From assembly GCF_011320225.1 (NCBI RefSeq), contig NZ_JAAOEN010000003.1, positions 124,001-188,000 of the forward strand: a stretch of DNA of 64,000 bases. Direction: 5' to 3'. The first letter of the stretch is position 1. Every line of letters begins with the position of its first letter. The stretch is from Phytoactinopolyspora limicola. Its GTDB lineage: Bacteria; Actinomycetota; Actinomycetes; Jiangellales; Jiangellaceae. Below, piece by piece: positions 36,145 to 44,952 of this stretch. The notes below the pieces were generated by a model. That model saw nothing but the letters and a program-made list of their open reading frames with translations, was not told where the DNA came from and did no database searches. A program made the translations under genes and the position numbers.

Positions 36145-36945
36145 GTGGACGTGCTCGGCCTGTTGGCCCGCGGTGAGCTCAGTGTGGAAGGCCGGCTGGT
36201 GGTGGCCTCGAATGTCACGCTGCTCGGTGAGGTGACTCATGGAGATCAGCGGGTCCGCTGCGTGTACAAGCCGGTGGCGGGGGAGCGGCCGTTGTGGGAT
36301 TTTCCCGACGGCACGCTGGCGGCCCGGGAGGTAGCCGCGTACCTGGTGTCCGAGGCTACGGGATGGCACGTGGTGCCGCCGACGGCGATGCGCACCGACG
36401 GACCTCTGGGGCCGGGTATGTGCCAGCTGTGGGTGGAGCAGCCGCAGCAACCTCCTGCGTGGGTGGACGTGGTGGCCCCCGACGAGGTCCCGACGGCCGC
36501 CCTGCCGATCCTCGAGGCGGTCGACGGTGACGGCGAACCCGTGGTTTTGGTGCACGCCGCCGACGCCGGTTTACGACGGTTGGCCCTATTCGACGTGGTG
36601 GTGAACAACGCCGACCGCAAGGGTGGCCACGTGCTCGCCGGCGACGCCGATCTCCATCCCGAGATGGCGGACATCGTGGGGGTCGATCACGGTGTCACGT
36701 TTCACCTCGAGCCGAAGCTGCGCACAGTGTTGTGGGGGTGGGCCGGCCAACCTCTCCGCGCCGACGAGCGCGACGACCTGCAGCGGCTGGGTACCCGGCT
36801 GGCAGGGGAGACGGGGGAGCAGCTCGCCGAGTTGCTGGCCGAACCGGAGTTGGCCGCGATCGATGCCCGAATCGCGACATTGCTGCAGGTCAACCGATTT
36901 CCGGAGCCTGAGGGGCGGATGCCGGTGCCGTGGCCGGTGTTCTAG
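36145..36945 (+). CDS. SCO1664 family protein (kinase-like fold)
   Basis: This 266-aa protein is recognised by context and by YKPVAGERPLWDFPDGTLAAREVAAYLVSEATGW and LFDVVVNNADRKGGHVL, which look like the Lys and the catalytic and metal loops of phosphatidylinositol-kinase-like folds (NNADRK, then VDHGVTF). It may be a small-molecule kinase. The GTG follows the DUF3090 stop by 4 bp. Position next to mshC is conserved in actinobacteria, but no role is established to my knowledge. Confidence 0.85.
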   Translation: MDVLGLLARGELSVEGRLVVASNVTLLGEVTHGDQRVRCVYKPVAGERPLWDFPDGTLAAREVAAYLVSEATGWHVVPPTAMRTDGPLGPGMCQLWVEQPQQPPAWVDVVAPDEVPTAALPILEAVDGDGEPVVLVHAADAGLRRLALFDVVVNNADRKGGHVLAGDADLHPEMADIVGVDHGVTFHLEPKLRTVLWGWAGQPLRADERDDLQRLGTRLAGETGEQLAELLAEPELAAIDARIATLLQVNRFPEPEGRMPVPWPVF

Positions 36946-36975
36946 TCGACGCCGCCGGCCTTTAGAGTCACAGGT

Positions 36976-38214
36976 ATGCGTGCCTGGGCAGCTCCTTTCC
37001 ACCGGCCCCTGCCGGGGCGCGGTCTCCCCGTCCGGCTCCACGACACCGCATCGGACTCGGTCCGGCTGGCGGCCAAGGGACCTACGGCCTCGCTGTACGT
37101 GTGCGGGATCACCCCGTACGACGCCACGCACCTGGGCCATGCCGCTACCTACGTCGCCTTCGACGTGTTGGTGCGGGCCTGGCGGGATGCCGGCCAGGAG
37201 GTGCGCTACGTACAAAACGTCACCGACATCGACGACCCCCTCCTGGAGCGGGCCGCCAGTGTCGGCATCGACTGGGCGGAGCTAGCGGCCACTCAGGTCC
37301 AGCTGTTCCGGGACGATATGGCGTGGCTTGGCGTGATCCCGCCGGATAAGTACGTGTCGGCCGTCGATACCATCCCGCGGATCACCGAACTGATCGGCCG
37401 GCTCAAGGACCGCTCGGCGGTGTACGACGTGGATGGCGACCTCTACTTCTCGGTGCGGTCCGATCCGCGTTTCGGTGAGATCTCGCACCTCGACGCGGCC
37501 ACCATGCGCACGTTGTTCGCCGAACGCGGCGGCGATCCGGACCGGCCTGGCAAACAGGATCCGCTGGACTGCTTGGTGTGGCGGCTGGAACGGCCGGGGG
37601 AGCCGTCGTGGCCGAGCCCGTACGGTGCGGGGCGCCCAGGGTGGCACATCGAGTGCACGGCGATCGTGCTCGACCATCTCGACACCGGCGGCGGTATCGA
37701 CGTTCAGGGCGGCGGCAACGATCTCATCTTCCCGCACCACGAGATGTGCGCGTCGGAGGCACACGTCGCCACCGGCCGCTGGCCGTTCGCTCACACCTAC
37801 ACCCATGCCGGCATGGTGGCCTATCAGGGCGCCAAGATGTCGAAGTCGCTGGGCAACCTGGTTTTCGCGGCCACGTTGCGCACCGCCGGTCACGACCCGG
37901 GTGTGGTGCGGTTGGCGCTGTACGGACACCACTACCGTTCGTGCTGGGAGTGGACGGACACCATGCTGGACGAGGCCTCGGCCACGCTGGACCGGTGGCG
38001 TGCGGCGGTGGCCGCCCCGGCCGGTCCCGACGCCGCCCCCGTGCTCGACGAGGTGCGCCGCTGCCTGGCTAATGATCTCGACGTGCCAGGTGCGGTCGCC
38101 GCCGTCGACACATGGATGCGGCGTACGCTCGCCGACGGCGGGCCCGACCCCGCGGCTCCGGCGCTGATGGCCGACGTGGTCGACACCTTGCTCGGCATCG
38201 GCCTACGGCAGTGA
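36976..38214 (+). CDS. mshC: Cysteine:glucosaminyl-inositol ligase (mycothiol biosynthesis)
   Basis: This 412-aa enzyme is related to cysteinyl-tRNA synthetase and joins cysteine to GlcN-Ins with ATP. It has the zinc cysteine in [10 protein letters not shown], the HLGHA form of the HIGH motif, GWHIECTAI with a second zinc cysteine, HHEMCASEA, and KMSKSLGN. It lacks the tRNA-binding C-terminal domains of CysS, which separates MshC from CysS. TAGAGT lies 7 bases before the ATG. It shows that the organism makes mycothiol. Confidence 0.95.
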   Translation: MRAWAAPFHRPLPGRGLPVRLHDTASDSVRLAAKGPTASLYVCGITPYDATHLGHAATYVAFDVLVRAWRDAGQEVRYVQNVTDIDDPLLERAASVGIDWAELAATQVQLFRDDMAWLGVIPPDKYVSAVDTIPRITELIGRLKDRSAVYDVDGDLYFSVRSDPRFGEISHLDAATMRTLFAERGGDPDRPGKQDPLDCLVWRLERPGEPSWPSPYGAGRPGWHIECTAIVLDHLDTGGGIDVQGGGNDLIFPHHEMCASEAHVATGRWPFAHTYTHAGMVAYQGAKMSKSLGNLVFAATLRTAGHDPGVVRLALYGHHYRSCWEWTDTMLDEASATLDRWRAAVAAPAGPDAAPVLDEVRRCLANDLDVPGAVAAVDTWMRRTLADGGPDPAAPALMADVVDTLLGIGLRQ

Positions 38215-38325
38215 CGTCTGGCCTACTGCAACGACCGGCGCCTGGCCCAGGGCAGCGGGTGGGGCGAGGCGTAGGATTGGACCGGAAGAATACCGTTCCC
38301 TTGACCTAAAGAGGTTCGATAGCCC

Positions 38326-39264
38326 GTGTCCGACCACACTCCGTCGACGCACTCGGCACCGTCCAGCTCGGCCGCGCAGGTCCCCGAGACCGGAACCGCC
38401 CGAGTTAAGCGCGGCATGGCCGAGATGCTTAAGGGCGGCGTGATCATGGACGTGGTCACGCCCGAGCAGGCGAAGATCGCCGAAGACGCCGGCGCGGTGG
38501 CCGTGATGGCCCTTGAGCGTGTCCCCGCCGATATCCGTGCGCAAGGCGGCGTGGCTCGGATGAGCGACCCCGATCTCATCGACGGCATCATCAACTCCGT
38601 CTCCGTCCCGGTGATGGCCAAGGCCCGCATCGGGCACTTCGTGGAGGCCCAGGTGTTGCAGAGCCTGGGGGTCGACTATGTCGACGAGTCCGAGGTGCTC
38701 ACCCCGGCCGACTACACGAACCACGTCGACAAGTGGCAGTTCACGGTGCCTTTCGTCTGTGGGGCCACCAACCTTGGCGAGGCGTTGCGGCGGATCACCG
38801 AGGGGGCGGCCATGATCCGCTCCAAGGGTGAGGCGGGCACCGGTGACGTCTCCAACGCCACCACCCACATGCGCCAGATCCGCGACGAGCTGCGGCGGCT
38901 GCAATCGCTGCCGAAGGACGAGCTGTTCGTGGCGGCCAAGGAGTTGCAGGCGCCGTACGAGCTCGTCCGTGAGGTCGCCGAGGCCGGGAAACTGCCGGTG
39001 GTGCTGTTCACCGCCGGTGGTATCGCCACTCCCGCCGATGCCGCGATGATGATGCAGCTGGGTGCCGAGGGTGTGTTCGTCGGATCCGGCATCTTCAAGT
39101 CTGGAGACCCGGCGAAACGCGCCGAGGCCATCGTCAAGGCCACCACGTTCTACGACGACCCCGACGTCATCGCGAAGGTATCGCGTGGCCTGGGTGAGCC
39201 CATGGTTGGTATCAACGTCGAGGACGTTCCCGAGCCGCATCGTCTGGCCGAGCGCGGCTGGTAA
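38326..39264 (+). CDS. pdxS: Pyridoxal 5'-phosphate synthase lyase subunit
   Basis: This 312-aa TIM-barrel synthase makes PLP from ribose 5-phosphate, glyceraldehyde 3-phosphate and ammonia. Recognisable are [30 protein letters not shown] with the first catalytic Lys region, [24 protein letters not shown], and [30 protein letters not shown]. The start is a GTG with AAAGAGG about 11 bases upstream. Its partner PdxT lies 2.6 kb downstream rather than adjacent. Confidence 0.97.
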   Translation: MSDHTPSTHSAPSSSAAQVPETGTARVKRGMAEMLKGGVIMDVVTPEQAKIAEDAGAVAVMALERVPADIRAQGGVARMSDPDLIDGIINSVSVPVMAKARIGHFVEAQVLQSLGVDYVDESEVLTPADYTNHVDKWQFTVPFVCGATNLGEALRRITEGAAMIRSKGEAGTGDVSNATTHMRQIRDELRRLQSLPKDELFVAAKELQAPYELVREVAEAGKLPVVLFTAGGIATPADAAMMMQLGAEGVFVGSGIFKSGDPAKRAEAIVKATTFYDDPDVIAKVSRGLGEPMVGINVEDVPEPHRLAERGW

Positions 39265-39293
39265 CGGCCCGCAAACGAGGCGAGTGTGGGACC

Positions 39294-39356
39294 TGCTGGC
39301 TCAGAATTGCGGATGGACCGCCTCTGAAGGTGTCTATTCGCAATTCTGAGCCAGCA
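39294..39356. repeat. Inverted repeat: 18-bp perfect arms, 27-nt loop
   Basis: TGCTGGCTCAGAATTGCG (39294-39311) and its exact complement (39339-39356) flank 27 bases. It starts 30 bp after the pdxS stop. It could act as a terminator or an mRNA 3' stem, but there is no U-run and the loop is long. The design (conserved arms, about 27-nt interior) resembles units of the GATCAG family. Confidence 0.9.
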
Positions 39357-39445
39357 CGTTCATGCCTTCGGCAGGGGTGGCCCTCAAAGCGGTCGACGTG
39401 CAGGCCGATCGGCTGGCCGAGATCGTCGGGTTAGAGTATTTCATC

Positions 39446-39994
39446 ATGGCCGAACCTGTCAGCAATGATGTCGACGCCGACGACGTTTTCCTGGAGTGGG
39501 AGCAGGATGCCGATGGTGTGTGGACTCGCCGAGCGGCCCGGGTGATCGTCGTCGCTCACCAGCATGTGCTGCTGTTGCGTGGCTTCGATGTGAGCAACCC
39601 AGGTCGGAGCTGGTGGTTCACTCCTGGTGGTGGGATCGATGCCGACGAGTCTCCCCGGGCCGCGGCGGCCAGAGAAGTGTTCGAGGAGAGCGGCCTCCGG
39701 CTCGATCCCGCCGACCTGGTTGGCCCGGTGGCGCGGCGGTGCGCGTCGTTCCCGTATTTCGGTCGGCCGTGCCGCCAGGAGGAGCTGCTGTACTACGCCT
39801 GCGTCGGTGCCGCGGAGTCGGTCACCACAACGGGATGGACGGCGGTAGAGCAGGTGTCTGTCACCGAGCTGGCCTGGTGGCCGCTCGACGAACTGGCCGC
39901 GACACAGCAGACGGTCTACCCGCCGGAACTGCCGGCGCTGGTTCGCACTCTTGTGGCGGATGGTTGGGACGGCACCACCCGCACCATCGATTAA
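39446..39994 (+). CDS. NUDIX hydrolase
   Basis: This 182-aa pyrophosphohydrolase has a full NUDIX box, GGGIDADESPRAAAAREVFEESGL, with the REVFEE metal site, followed by a region with conserved aromatic residues. TAGAGT lies 8 bases before the ATG 39446, which gives a likely leaderless start. The substrate (a nucleotide or other diphosphate) is not evident. It lies between pdxS and the opposite-strand AMP-ligase gene. Confidence 0.9.
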   Translation: MAEPVSNDVDADDVFLEWEQDADGVWTRRAARVIVVAHQHVLLLRGFDVSNPGRSWWFTPGGGIDADESPRAAAAREVFEESGLRLDPADLVGPVARRCASFPYFGRPCRQEELLYYACVGAAESVTTTGWTAVEQVSVTELAWWPLDELAATQQTVYPPELPALVRTLVADGWDGTTRTID

Positions 39995-40027
39995 CGAACC
40001 CTCCCGGCCCACCCACGCTTATGGGCA

Positions 40028-41551
40028 CTAGGCGGAGCGCGCTGCGCGGTGCCGAAGCTGGGATGTGTTGGCTTCGCCGCAGGTGGATCGGGGGATGTGG
40101 TCCAAGAACTTCACCGATGTGGGTGTCTGCACCGGGGTGAGTCGTCCGTGGCAATAGTCGATGACGGCTGTCTTGGTCAGCTGAGCGCCGGGGGCCGGCA
40201 CGATCCACGCGTGGACGGCCTCGTCGATCACCGGATCGGGGATACCGACGACGGCGACGTCGGCGACGAGGTCGTGGCCGATCAGCACCCGCTCGACCTC
40301 GGTGGGCGAAATCAGCGTTCCCGACCGGCGGATCATGTCCGTCTTCCGGTCGACGACGTACACGTATCCGTACTCGTCGGTGTACGCGTAGTGGTCGGTG
40401 TGCAGCCAACCATCCCGGATGGCTTGTTCGGTGACCCGTGGGCGACCGTGATATCCCTGCATCAGCGTCCGCCCAGCTTCGCCGGAGCAGATCAGCTCGC
40501 CCATCTGTCCGGGCGCGACGTCGACACCGGAGTCGTCGACGATGCGTACCTCGCGCCCAGCCACTGGTAGGCCCACCGACGGCCAGCGGCGTTCTCCGAA
40601 CACGGGTGCGGCGGTGATCAACATCATTGCTTCGGCCACACCATAGGCGGGCACGAGGTCGATGCCGAAACGGCGCTCGAAGGCCAGGCGCTCGCCGTCG
40701 GACACGTTGACGGTCGACAGGAGGCAGCGCCGGACGTGATGGTCGCGGTCGGACGGGTCCGGGGGCTGGGCGAGCAGCGCACGCAGGTGTGACCCACTGA
40801 GATTGACGACGGTGGCCTCGTGCCGGCGGACCTGTTCGAGGTAGCGGGCCGGGTGGAAGCCGGCGACGAGCACAGCGTGGGCCCCGATGGTGAGTGCGGG
40901 CAGCACGGTGGCGGCCTGGGCGTTGACGTGGTGCAGAGGGAAGGTGGTGAGCAACGTGTCCGAGTGGTCGAGGGCCAGTGCGCGGGCGGTGTGCTCACCG
41001 GCATGTAGGCAGTTGGCATGGGTGAGGGTGATGACGCGCCGGGTGGGCCGTGCCCCTGGGCTGACGACGACTTGTGCGGGATCCTCCGGCTTCGGCACCC
41101 GCGAGTGGCTGACGGGCTGGGCGGCGCGCACCTGCTCGTAGGTGACGGCGCGGATCAGCGTCCACGGGTCGCCCGGCTCGACGGACGGGTCATCCGTTTC
41201 GGTGTTGGTGACGGCCGCGACGGGCTCGGTGCCCTGGACGACGTCGTCGAGGTCGTCGCGGGTGATGGTGGTGGCGACGGGTACGGCGACGGCGCCGAGC
41301 CACATGAGAGCGAACCAGGAGAAGGTGAGTTCGGGGCCGTCGCCGAGGTGGAGCAGGACGGGGTCGCCAGCTACCACTTCGAGGTCGGTGAATCCGGCCG
41401 CCACGCGCCGGATCTCGTCCAGGCTCTGGCCGTAGGTGTAGTGGCTGATCGGCCGCACGCCGTCGTCGACGGTAAGAAACGTCCGTTCGCGGTAAAGATA
41501 GGCCCGCTCGCGCCACAGATCGCGAACGTTGCGTTGCCCGATCAAGTCCAT
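40028..41551 (-). CDS. AMP-dependent synthetase/ligase-like protein with degenerate active site
   Basis: This 507-aa protein has the adenylate-forming (acyl-CoA ligase) fold. The middle has AYGVAEAMMLI (A5-like), and DRKTDMIRRSGTLISPTEVERVL (A8) is clear. The ATP P-loop that usually reads TSGTTGxPK is VVSPGARPTRRVITLTHAN. The catalytic Lys of the A10 motif (PRTxxGK) is Glu in IPRSTCGEAN. Adenylation is therefore probably weak or absent. It has its own promoter (TTGAGA-N17-TAGACT, 41734-41762) and a roughly 175-nt leader with 21-bp direct repeats. It splits pdxS from pdxT. Confidence 0.82.
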   Translation of the reverse strand: MDLIGQRNVRDLWRERAYLYRERTFLTVDDGVRPISHYTYGQSLDEIRRVAAGFTDLEVVAGDPVLLHLGDGPELTFSWFALMWLGAVAVPVATTITRDDLDDVVQGTEPVAAVTNTETDDPSVEPGDPWTLIRAVTYEQVRAAQPVSHSRVPKPEDPAQVVVSPGARPTRRVITLTHANCLHAGEHTARALALDHSDTLLTTFPLHHVNAQAATVLPALTIGAHAVLVAGFHPARYLEQVRRHEATVVNLSGSHLRALLAQPPDPSDRDHHVRRCLLSTVNVSDGERLAFERRFGIDLVPAYGVAEAMMLITAAPVFGERRWPSVGLPVAGREVRIVDDSGVDVAPGQMGELICSGEAGRTLMQGYHGRPRVTEQAIRDGWLHTDHYAYTDEYGYVYVVDRKTDMIRRSGTLISPTEVERVLIGHDLVADVAVVGIPDPVIDEAVHAWIVPAPGAQLTKTAVIDYCHGRLTPVQTPTSVKFLDHIPRSTCGEANTSQLRHRAARSA

Positions 41552-41645
41552 CGTTCGGCCTCCCGTGCGGTGGGCGACGGCGGGGTGTCCGACGGGCCGG
41601 TGCGCTGGCTGCCTGCGGTGGCGCCCACGTCCGGTGACGGTGTTC

Positions 41646-41708
41646 TGAGGAATGGCGACGGTGCAGTGAGGAATGGCGACGGTGTAATGAGGAATAATGA
41701 CGTTAATG
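41646..41708. repeat. Three 21-bp direct repeats in the AMP-ligase leader
   Basis: Units at 41646-41666, 41667-41687 and 41688-41708 share TGAGGAATGGCGACGGTG; the third is more diverged. They lie between the promoter at 41734-41762 and the ligase start, so they would be transcribed in its leader. Confidence 0.8.
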
Positions 41709-41733
41709 AAAGAACTCTTTTCGATTAGTGGAG

Positions 41734-41762
41734 AGTCTAGTTCATAGACAAAAACATCTCAA
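41734..41762 (-). promoter_or_regulatory. Sigma-70-type promoter for the AMP-ligase-like gene
   Basis: On the minus strand TTGAGA (41757-41762) and TAGACT (41734-41739) are 17 bases apart, in an AT-rich stretch. Both match the consensus well. The predicted start is near 41727, about 175 nt before the start codon. The rest of the gap 41552-41881 holds the repeats and the pdxT ribosome site. Confidence 0.6.
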
Positions 41763-41881
41763 CGGTCCGTGGCCGCGCCGCGGCCCGCCGGTACGGGCAC
41801 CGGGTACGGTTGACGCGTCAGACACAACGGACCTGGCCAGCCGGGACGGCATCGGCCAGCCTCGTCAGAGTAGGAACACAT

Positions 41882-42487
41882 ATGTCTCACCGGCCCACGG
41901 TCGGCGTCCTCGCCCTGCAGGGCGACGTACGCGAGCACCGGCGCATCTTGGCGGCGTTGGGCGCCCACACGGTCGCTGTCCGCACCGCGGATGAGTTAGA
42001 ACGGATCGACGGTTTGGTCATTCCCGGCGGGGAGTCCACCACCATGTGGCGCTTGGCCCGCGCCTTCGACCTCCTCGATCCGCTGCGAAAGAAGATCCGC
42101 GCCGGCCTGCCGGCCTACGGTTCATGTGCCGGCATGATCATGCTCGCCGACCACGTCGAGGATGGTGTCGACGGTCAGGAGACCATCGGCGGCATGGACG
42201 TGACGGTGCGCCGCAACGCTTTCGGCCGCCAGCTCGACTCGTTCGAGGCTGCCCTCGAGTTCCCCGCCATCGGTCAGCCGGCGCTGCACGCGGTGTTCAT
42301 CCGCGCACCGTGGGTCGAGCGGGTCGGCCCGGACGTCGAGGTCCTCGCCCGGGTGGCCGCCGGGCCAACTGCCGGTAGAATCGTCGGGGTACGAGCCGGC
42401 CGGTTACTCGCCACGGCGTTTCACCCCGAGCTCACCGCGGACACCCGCGTCCACGGGTACTTCCTCGAGATCGTCAAGGAGGCATAG
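41882..42487 (+). CDS. pdxT: Pyridoxal 5'-phosphate synthase glutaminase subunit
   Basis: This 201-aa class-I-type glutamine amidotransferase supplies ammonia to PdxS. It has [13 protein letters not shown], the PGGESTT loop, the nucleophile in YGSCAGM, and the His-Glu pair in TAFHPEL. ATG 41882 is preceded by TAGGAA. It is followed 4 bp later by yebC, and the two are probably cotranscribed. Confidence 0.96.
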   Translation: MSHRPTVGVLALQGDVREHRRILAALGAHTVAVRTADELERIDGLVIPGGESTTMWRLARAFDLLDPLRKKIRAGLPAYGSCAGMIMLADHVEDGVDGQETIGGMDVTVRRNAFGRQLDSFEAALEFPAIGQPALHAVFIRAPWVERVGPDVEVLARVAAGPTAGRIVGVRAGRLLATAFHPELTADTRVHGYFLEIVKEA

Positions 42488-42491
42488 CCGC

Positions 42492-43253
42492 ATGTCCGGC
42501 CACTCCAAGTGGGCCACCACCAAACACAAGAAAGCCGTCGTCGATGCGCGGCGCGGCAAGCTGTTCGCCAAACTGATCAAGAACGTCGAGGTGGCGGCTC
42601 GTGTCGGTGGGGGAGACCCGGCGGCCAACCCGACGCTGTACGACGCCATTCAGAAGGCGAAGAAGTCGTCGGTGCCCAATGACAACATCGACCGTGCCGT
42701 CAAACGAGGCTCCGGTGCCGAAGACGGCGGCGCCGACTACCAGACCATCATGTACGAGGGTTACGGCCCCAATGGCGTGGCGGTGCTCGTGGAATGCCTG
42801 ACGGACAACCGCAACCGGGCCGCCTCCGAGGTGCGCATCGCGATGACCCGCAACGGCGGCTCCATGGCCGACCCGGGGTCGGTGTCGTATCTGTTCGACC
42901 GCAAGGGAGTGGTCGTCGTCCCTCGGCAGCAAGGTGAGCGCCAGCTCAGCGAAGACGAGCTGCTAGAGGTGGTCCTGGACGCCGGCGCCGAGGAGGTCGA
43001 AGACCTCGGCGAGTCCTATGAGATCCGCAGCGAGGCCAGCGAGCTGGTCCAGGTGCGTAGCGCCATCCAGACCGCCGGACTCGACTACGAGTCCGCGGAG
43101 TCGTCGTTTGTCCCGTCGGTCACCGTGCCGCTCGACGAAGACGGCGCGAAGAAGATCTTCCGGCTGATCGAAACCCTCGAAGACAGCGACGACGTCCAGA
43201 ACGTCTTCGCCAACTTCGACGTCTCCGACGAGGTGATGGAAGCGGTCGGCTGA
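42492..43253 (+). CDS. yebC: YebC/PmpR family transcriptional regulator or translation factor
   Basis: This 253-aa protein has the family opening [26 protein letters not shown], then [40 protein letters not shown] and MTRNGGSM. Family members bind DNA, and some relieve ribosome stalling. AAGGAGGC precedes the start. The order pdxT-yebC-ruvC is common in actinobacteria; here the iron importer genes lie between yebC and ruvC. Confidence 0.95.
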   Translation: MSGHSKWATTKHKKAVVDARRGKLFAKLIKNVEVAARVGGGDPAANPTLYDAIQKAKKSSVPNDNIDRAVKRGSGAEDGGADYQTIMYEGYGPNGVAVLVECLTDNRNRAASEVRIAMTRNGGSMADPGSVSYLFDRKGVVVVPRQQGERQLSEDELLEVVLDAGAEEVEDLGESYEIRSEASELVQVRSAIQTAGLDYESAESSFVPSVTVPLDEDGAKKIFRLIETLEDSDDVQNVFANFDVSDEVMEAVG

Positions 43254-43298
43254 CGGGCGCGTGATCCCCTCGGCGGTGCGGGTGATGAACAGGTGGCC

Positions 43299-44339
43299 AT
43301 GGGCAGGCTGACAACCGCCGGCGTACACGTCGCCGGCGTGACCAAGTCCTTCGGTGATGTCGAAGTGCTGCACGGCGTTTCCCTGTCCGTTCAGGCGGGC
43401 CGGATGCTTGCCCTGCTCGGTCCCAGTGGATGTGGCAAAACCACCCTGTTACGCATCATCGCTGGTCTGGAGCGCCCTGACGCCGGTACCGTCGTCGTCG
43501 GTGAACACGTCCTGACCGACGGCAGGCAGGTGGTTCCGCCGGAGCGCCGCCACGTCGGCATGGTGTTTCAGGACTGGGCGCTCTTCCCGCACCTGAGCGT
43601 GGCGGCCAACGTGGCTTACGGACTACGCAAACTCCCGGCCGCCGAGACCAAGGAACGGGTGGCGGACGCCCTGGCGATGGTCGGCCTAGCCGAACTTGCT
43701 GACCGTTCCCCGGAGACCCTCTCGGGCGGGCAGCAGCAGCGGATCGCGCTGGCCCGCGCCATCGCGCCGCGCCCTTCGGTGTTGTTGCTCGACGAGCCGT
43801 TCTCCAACCTGGATGCCGCACTGCGCGGGCAGGTACGCACCGAGGTGCACCATCTGCTCGCGGCGCTGGGTATCACCACCATCTTCGTCACCCACGACCA
43901 AGAAGAGGCATTCGTGCTCGGCGACGATGTCGCCGTGGTGCGTGGTGGACGCATCGTGCAGCAGGCAGCGCCGACGGCGGTCTACGCCCGCCCGGCCGAC
44001 CGGTGGGTGGCGGAATTCGTCGGTGACGCCAACCTGCTACCCGGTCAGGCCCAGGGTGGCTCGGCGAGCACCGTCATCGGCCCCATAACCTTGGAGGCGG
44101 AGCACCATGGTCCGGTGGACGTGTTGGTGCGGCCCGAGGAGTTGCGCATCGTCGCCGATGTGGCCGGCGGCGCCCAGGTGGAGCTTGTGGAGTTCTACGG
44201 TCACGACACCGTCAGCCTGGTTCGATTGGCCGAGGGGACGTTGCTGAGGGTACGGACACCGGGAGCACCCGTCGCGGCCCGGGATGAACGTGTGGAGCTG
44301 ACGTTCGCCGGCGACGGCGCCGTCGCCTACCCACGATGA
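43299..44339 (+). CDS. fbpC: Iron(III) ABC transporter ATP-binding protein
   Basis: This 346-aa ATPase has Walker A GPSGCGKTT, Q-loop VFQDWALFPH, signature LSGGQQQR, Walker B VLLLDEPF and H-loop VTHDQEEAFVL. A C-terminal regulatory (TOBE-like) domain follows (about 265-340). It is close to the FbpC/PotA group and should power the FbpB permease on the opposite strand. ATG 43299 and GTG 43293 are both possible starts. It follows yebC by 45 bp and may share its transcript. Confidence 0.9.
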   Translation: MGRLTTAGVHVAGVTKSFGDVEVLHGVSLSVQAGRMLALLGPSGCGKTTLLRIIAGLERPDAGTVVVGEHVLTDGRQVVPPERRHVGMVFQDWALFPHLSVAANVAYGLRKLPAAETKERVADALAMVGLAELADRSPETLSGGQQQRIALARAIAPRPSVLLLDEPFSNLDAALRGQVRTEVHHLLAALGITTIFVTHDQEEAFVLGDDVAVVRGGRIVQQAAPTAVYARPADRWVAEFVGDANLLPGQAQGGSASTVIGPITLEAEHHGPVDVLVRPEELRIVADVAGGAQVELVEFYGHDTVSLVRLAEGTLLRVRTPGAPVAARDERVELTFAGDGAVAYPR

Positions 44340-44380
44340 CAACGTGGGCATCCGTGCGGCACACCAGCTCGGCTGGGAGC

Positions 44381-44875
44381 TCAGCGGCGGCCGGGGATCC
44401 AGAGTTTGCTGGCAGGTGAGGGCTGCTGGGGCTGCTGCGGAGGGGCCGGGCTGGCAGCGGCCTGACCGGCCGTGGGCGGCGCCGGCGCTTGCTGGAGATC
44501 ATTCGCCTCGTTCTCGCCCTGCGCGCCGGCCTGGCGTTCCGCCTCGACCTGGGCGAACCTGAGCTGGTCGAGGATCTGCGCGACCTGTGCGGCAAGTTGA
44601 TCGGACACGAATGGCCGGGTGTGGTCGACGATGACCCCGCTGGTGTCGATGAGCAGGCGGGCGTCTTTGCGGCCGAGTTTGGCCTGGGCGGCCATCAGCA
44701 GGCTGGACAGGACATCGCCGAGCACCTGCTCAGCCGGCGCCGAGCGCAGCTGTGCCAGGTACTGACGGGTGTCTTCGTCGGAGATCGGCGGGGCGGTGCC
44801 GCCCGCGTCCGGTCCGGATCCAGGTGCCCCAGCCGCGCCCTGACCCGCTGCCGGGCCTCCGGTGGTATCGCTCAC
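44381..44875 (-). CDS. DUF1844 domain protein
   Basis: This 164-aa protein has a flexible Gly/Ala-rich N terminus, a DUF1844 core (about 40-110: YLAQLRSAPAEQVLGDVLSSLLMAAQAKLG, LLIDTSGVIVDHTRPFV) and a Gln/Pro/Ala-rich tail. The function is unknown. GTG 44875 has GGAG just upstream. It follows fbpB by 77 bp on the same strand and converges on fbpC. In many actinobacteria the family sits by the infC-rpmI-rplT genes, so this position is unusual. Confidence 0.82.
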   Translation of the reverse strand: MSDTTGGPAAGQGAAGAPGSGPDAGGTAPPISDEDTRQYLAQLRSAPAEQVLGDVLSSLLMAAQAKLGRKDARLLIDTSGVIVDHTRPFVSDQLAAQVAQILDQLRFAQVEAERQAGAQGENEANDLQQAPAPPTAGQAAASPAPPQQPQQPSPASKLWIPGRR

Positions 44876-44952
44876 GTCTCCATCCCTCACCTCGGCGGAA
44901 GCTCTAAGGTCAGAATACTGTGGCTTTCCGGTGTCGAGTGTGGCGGCAGGGG

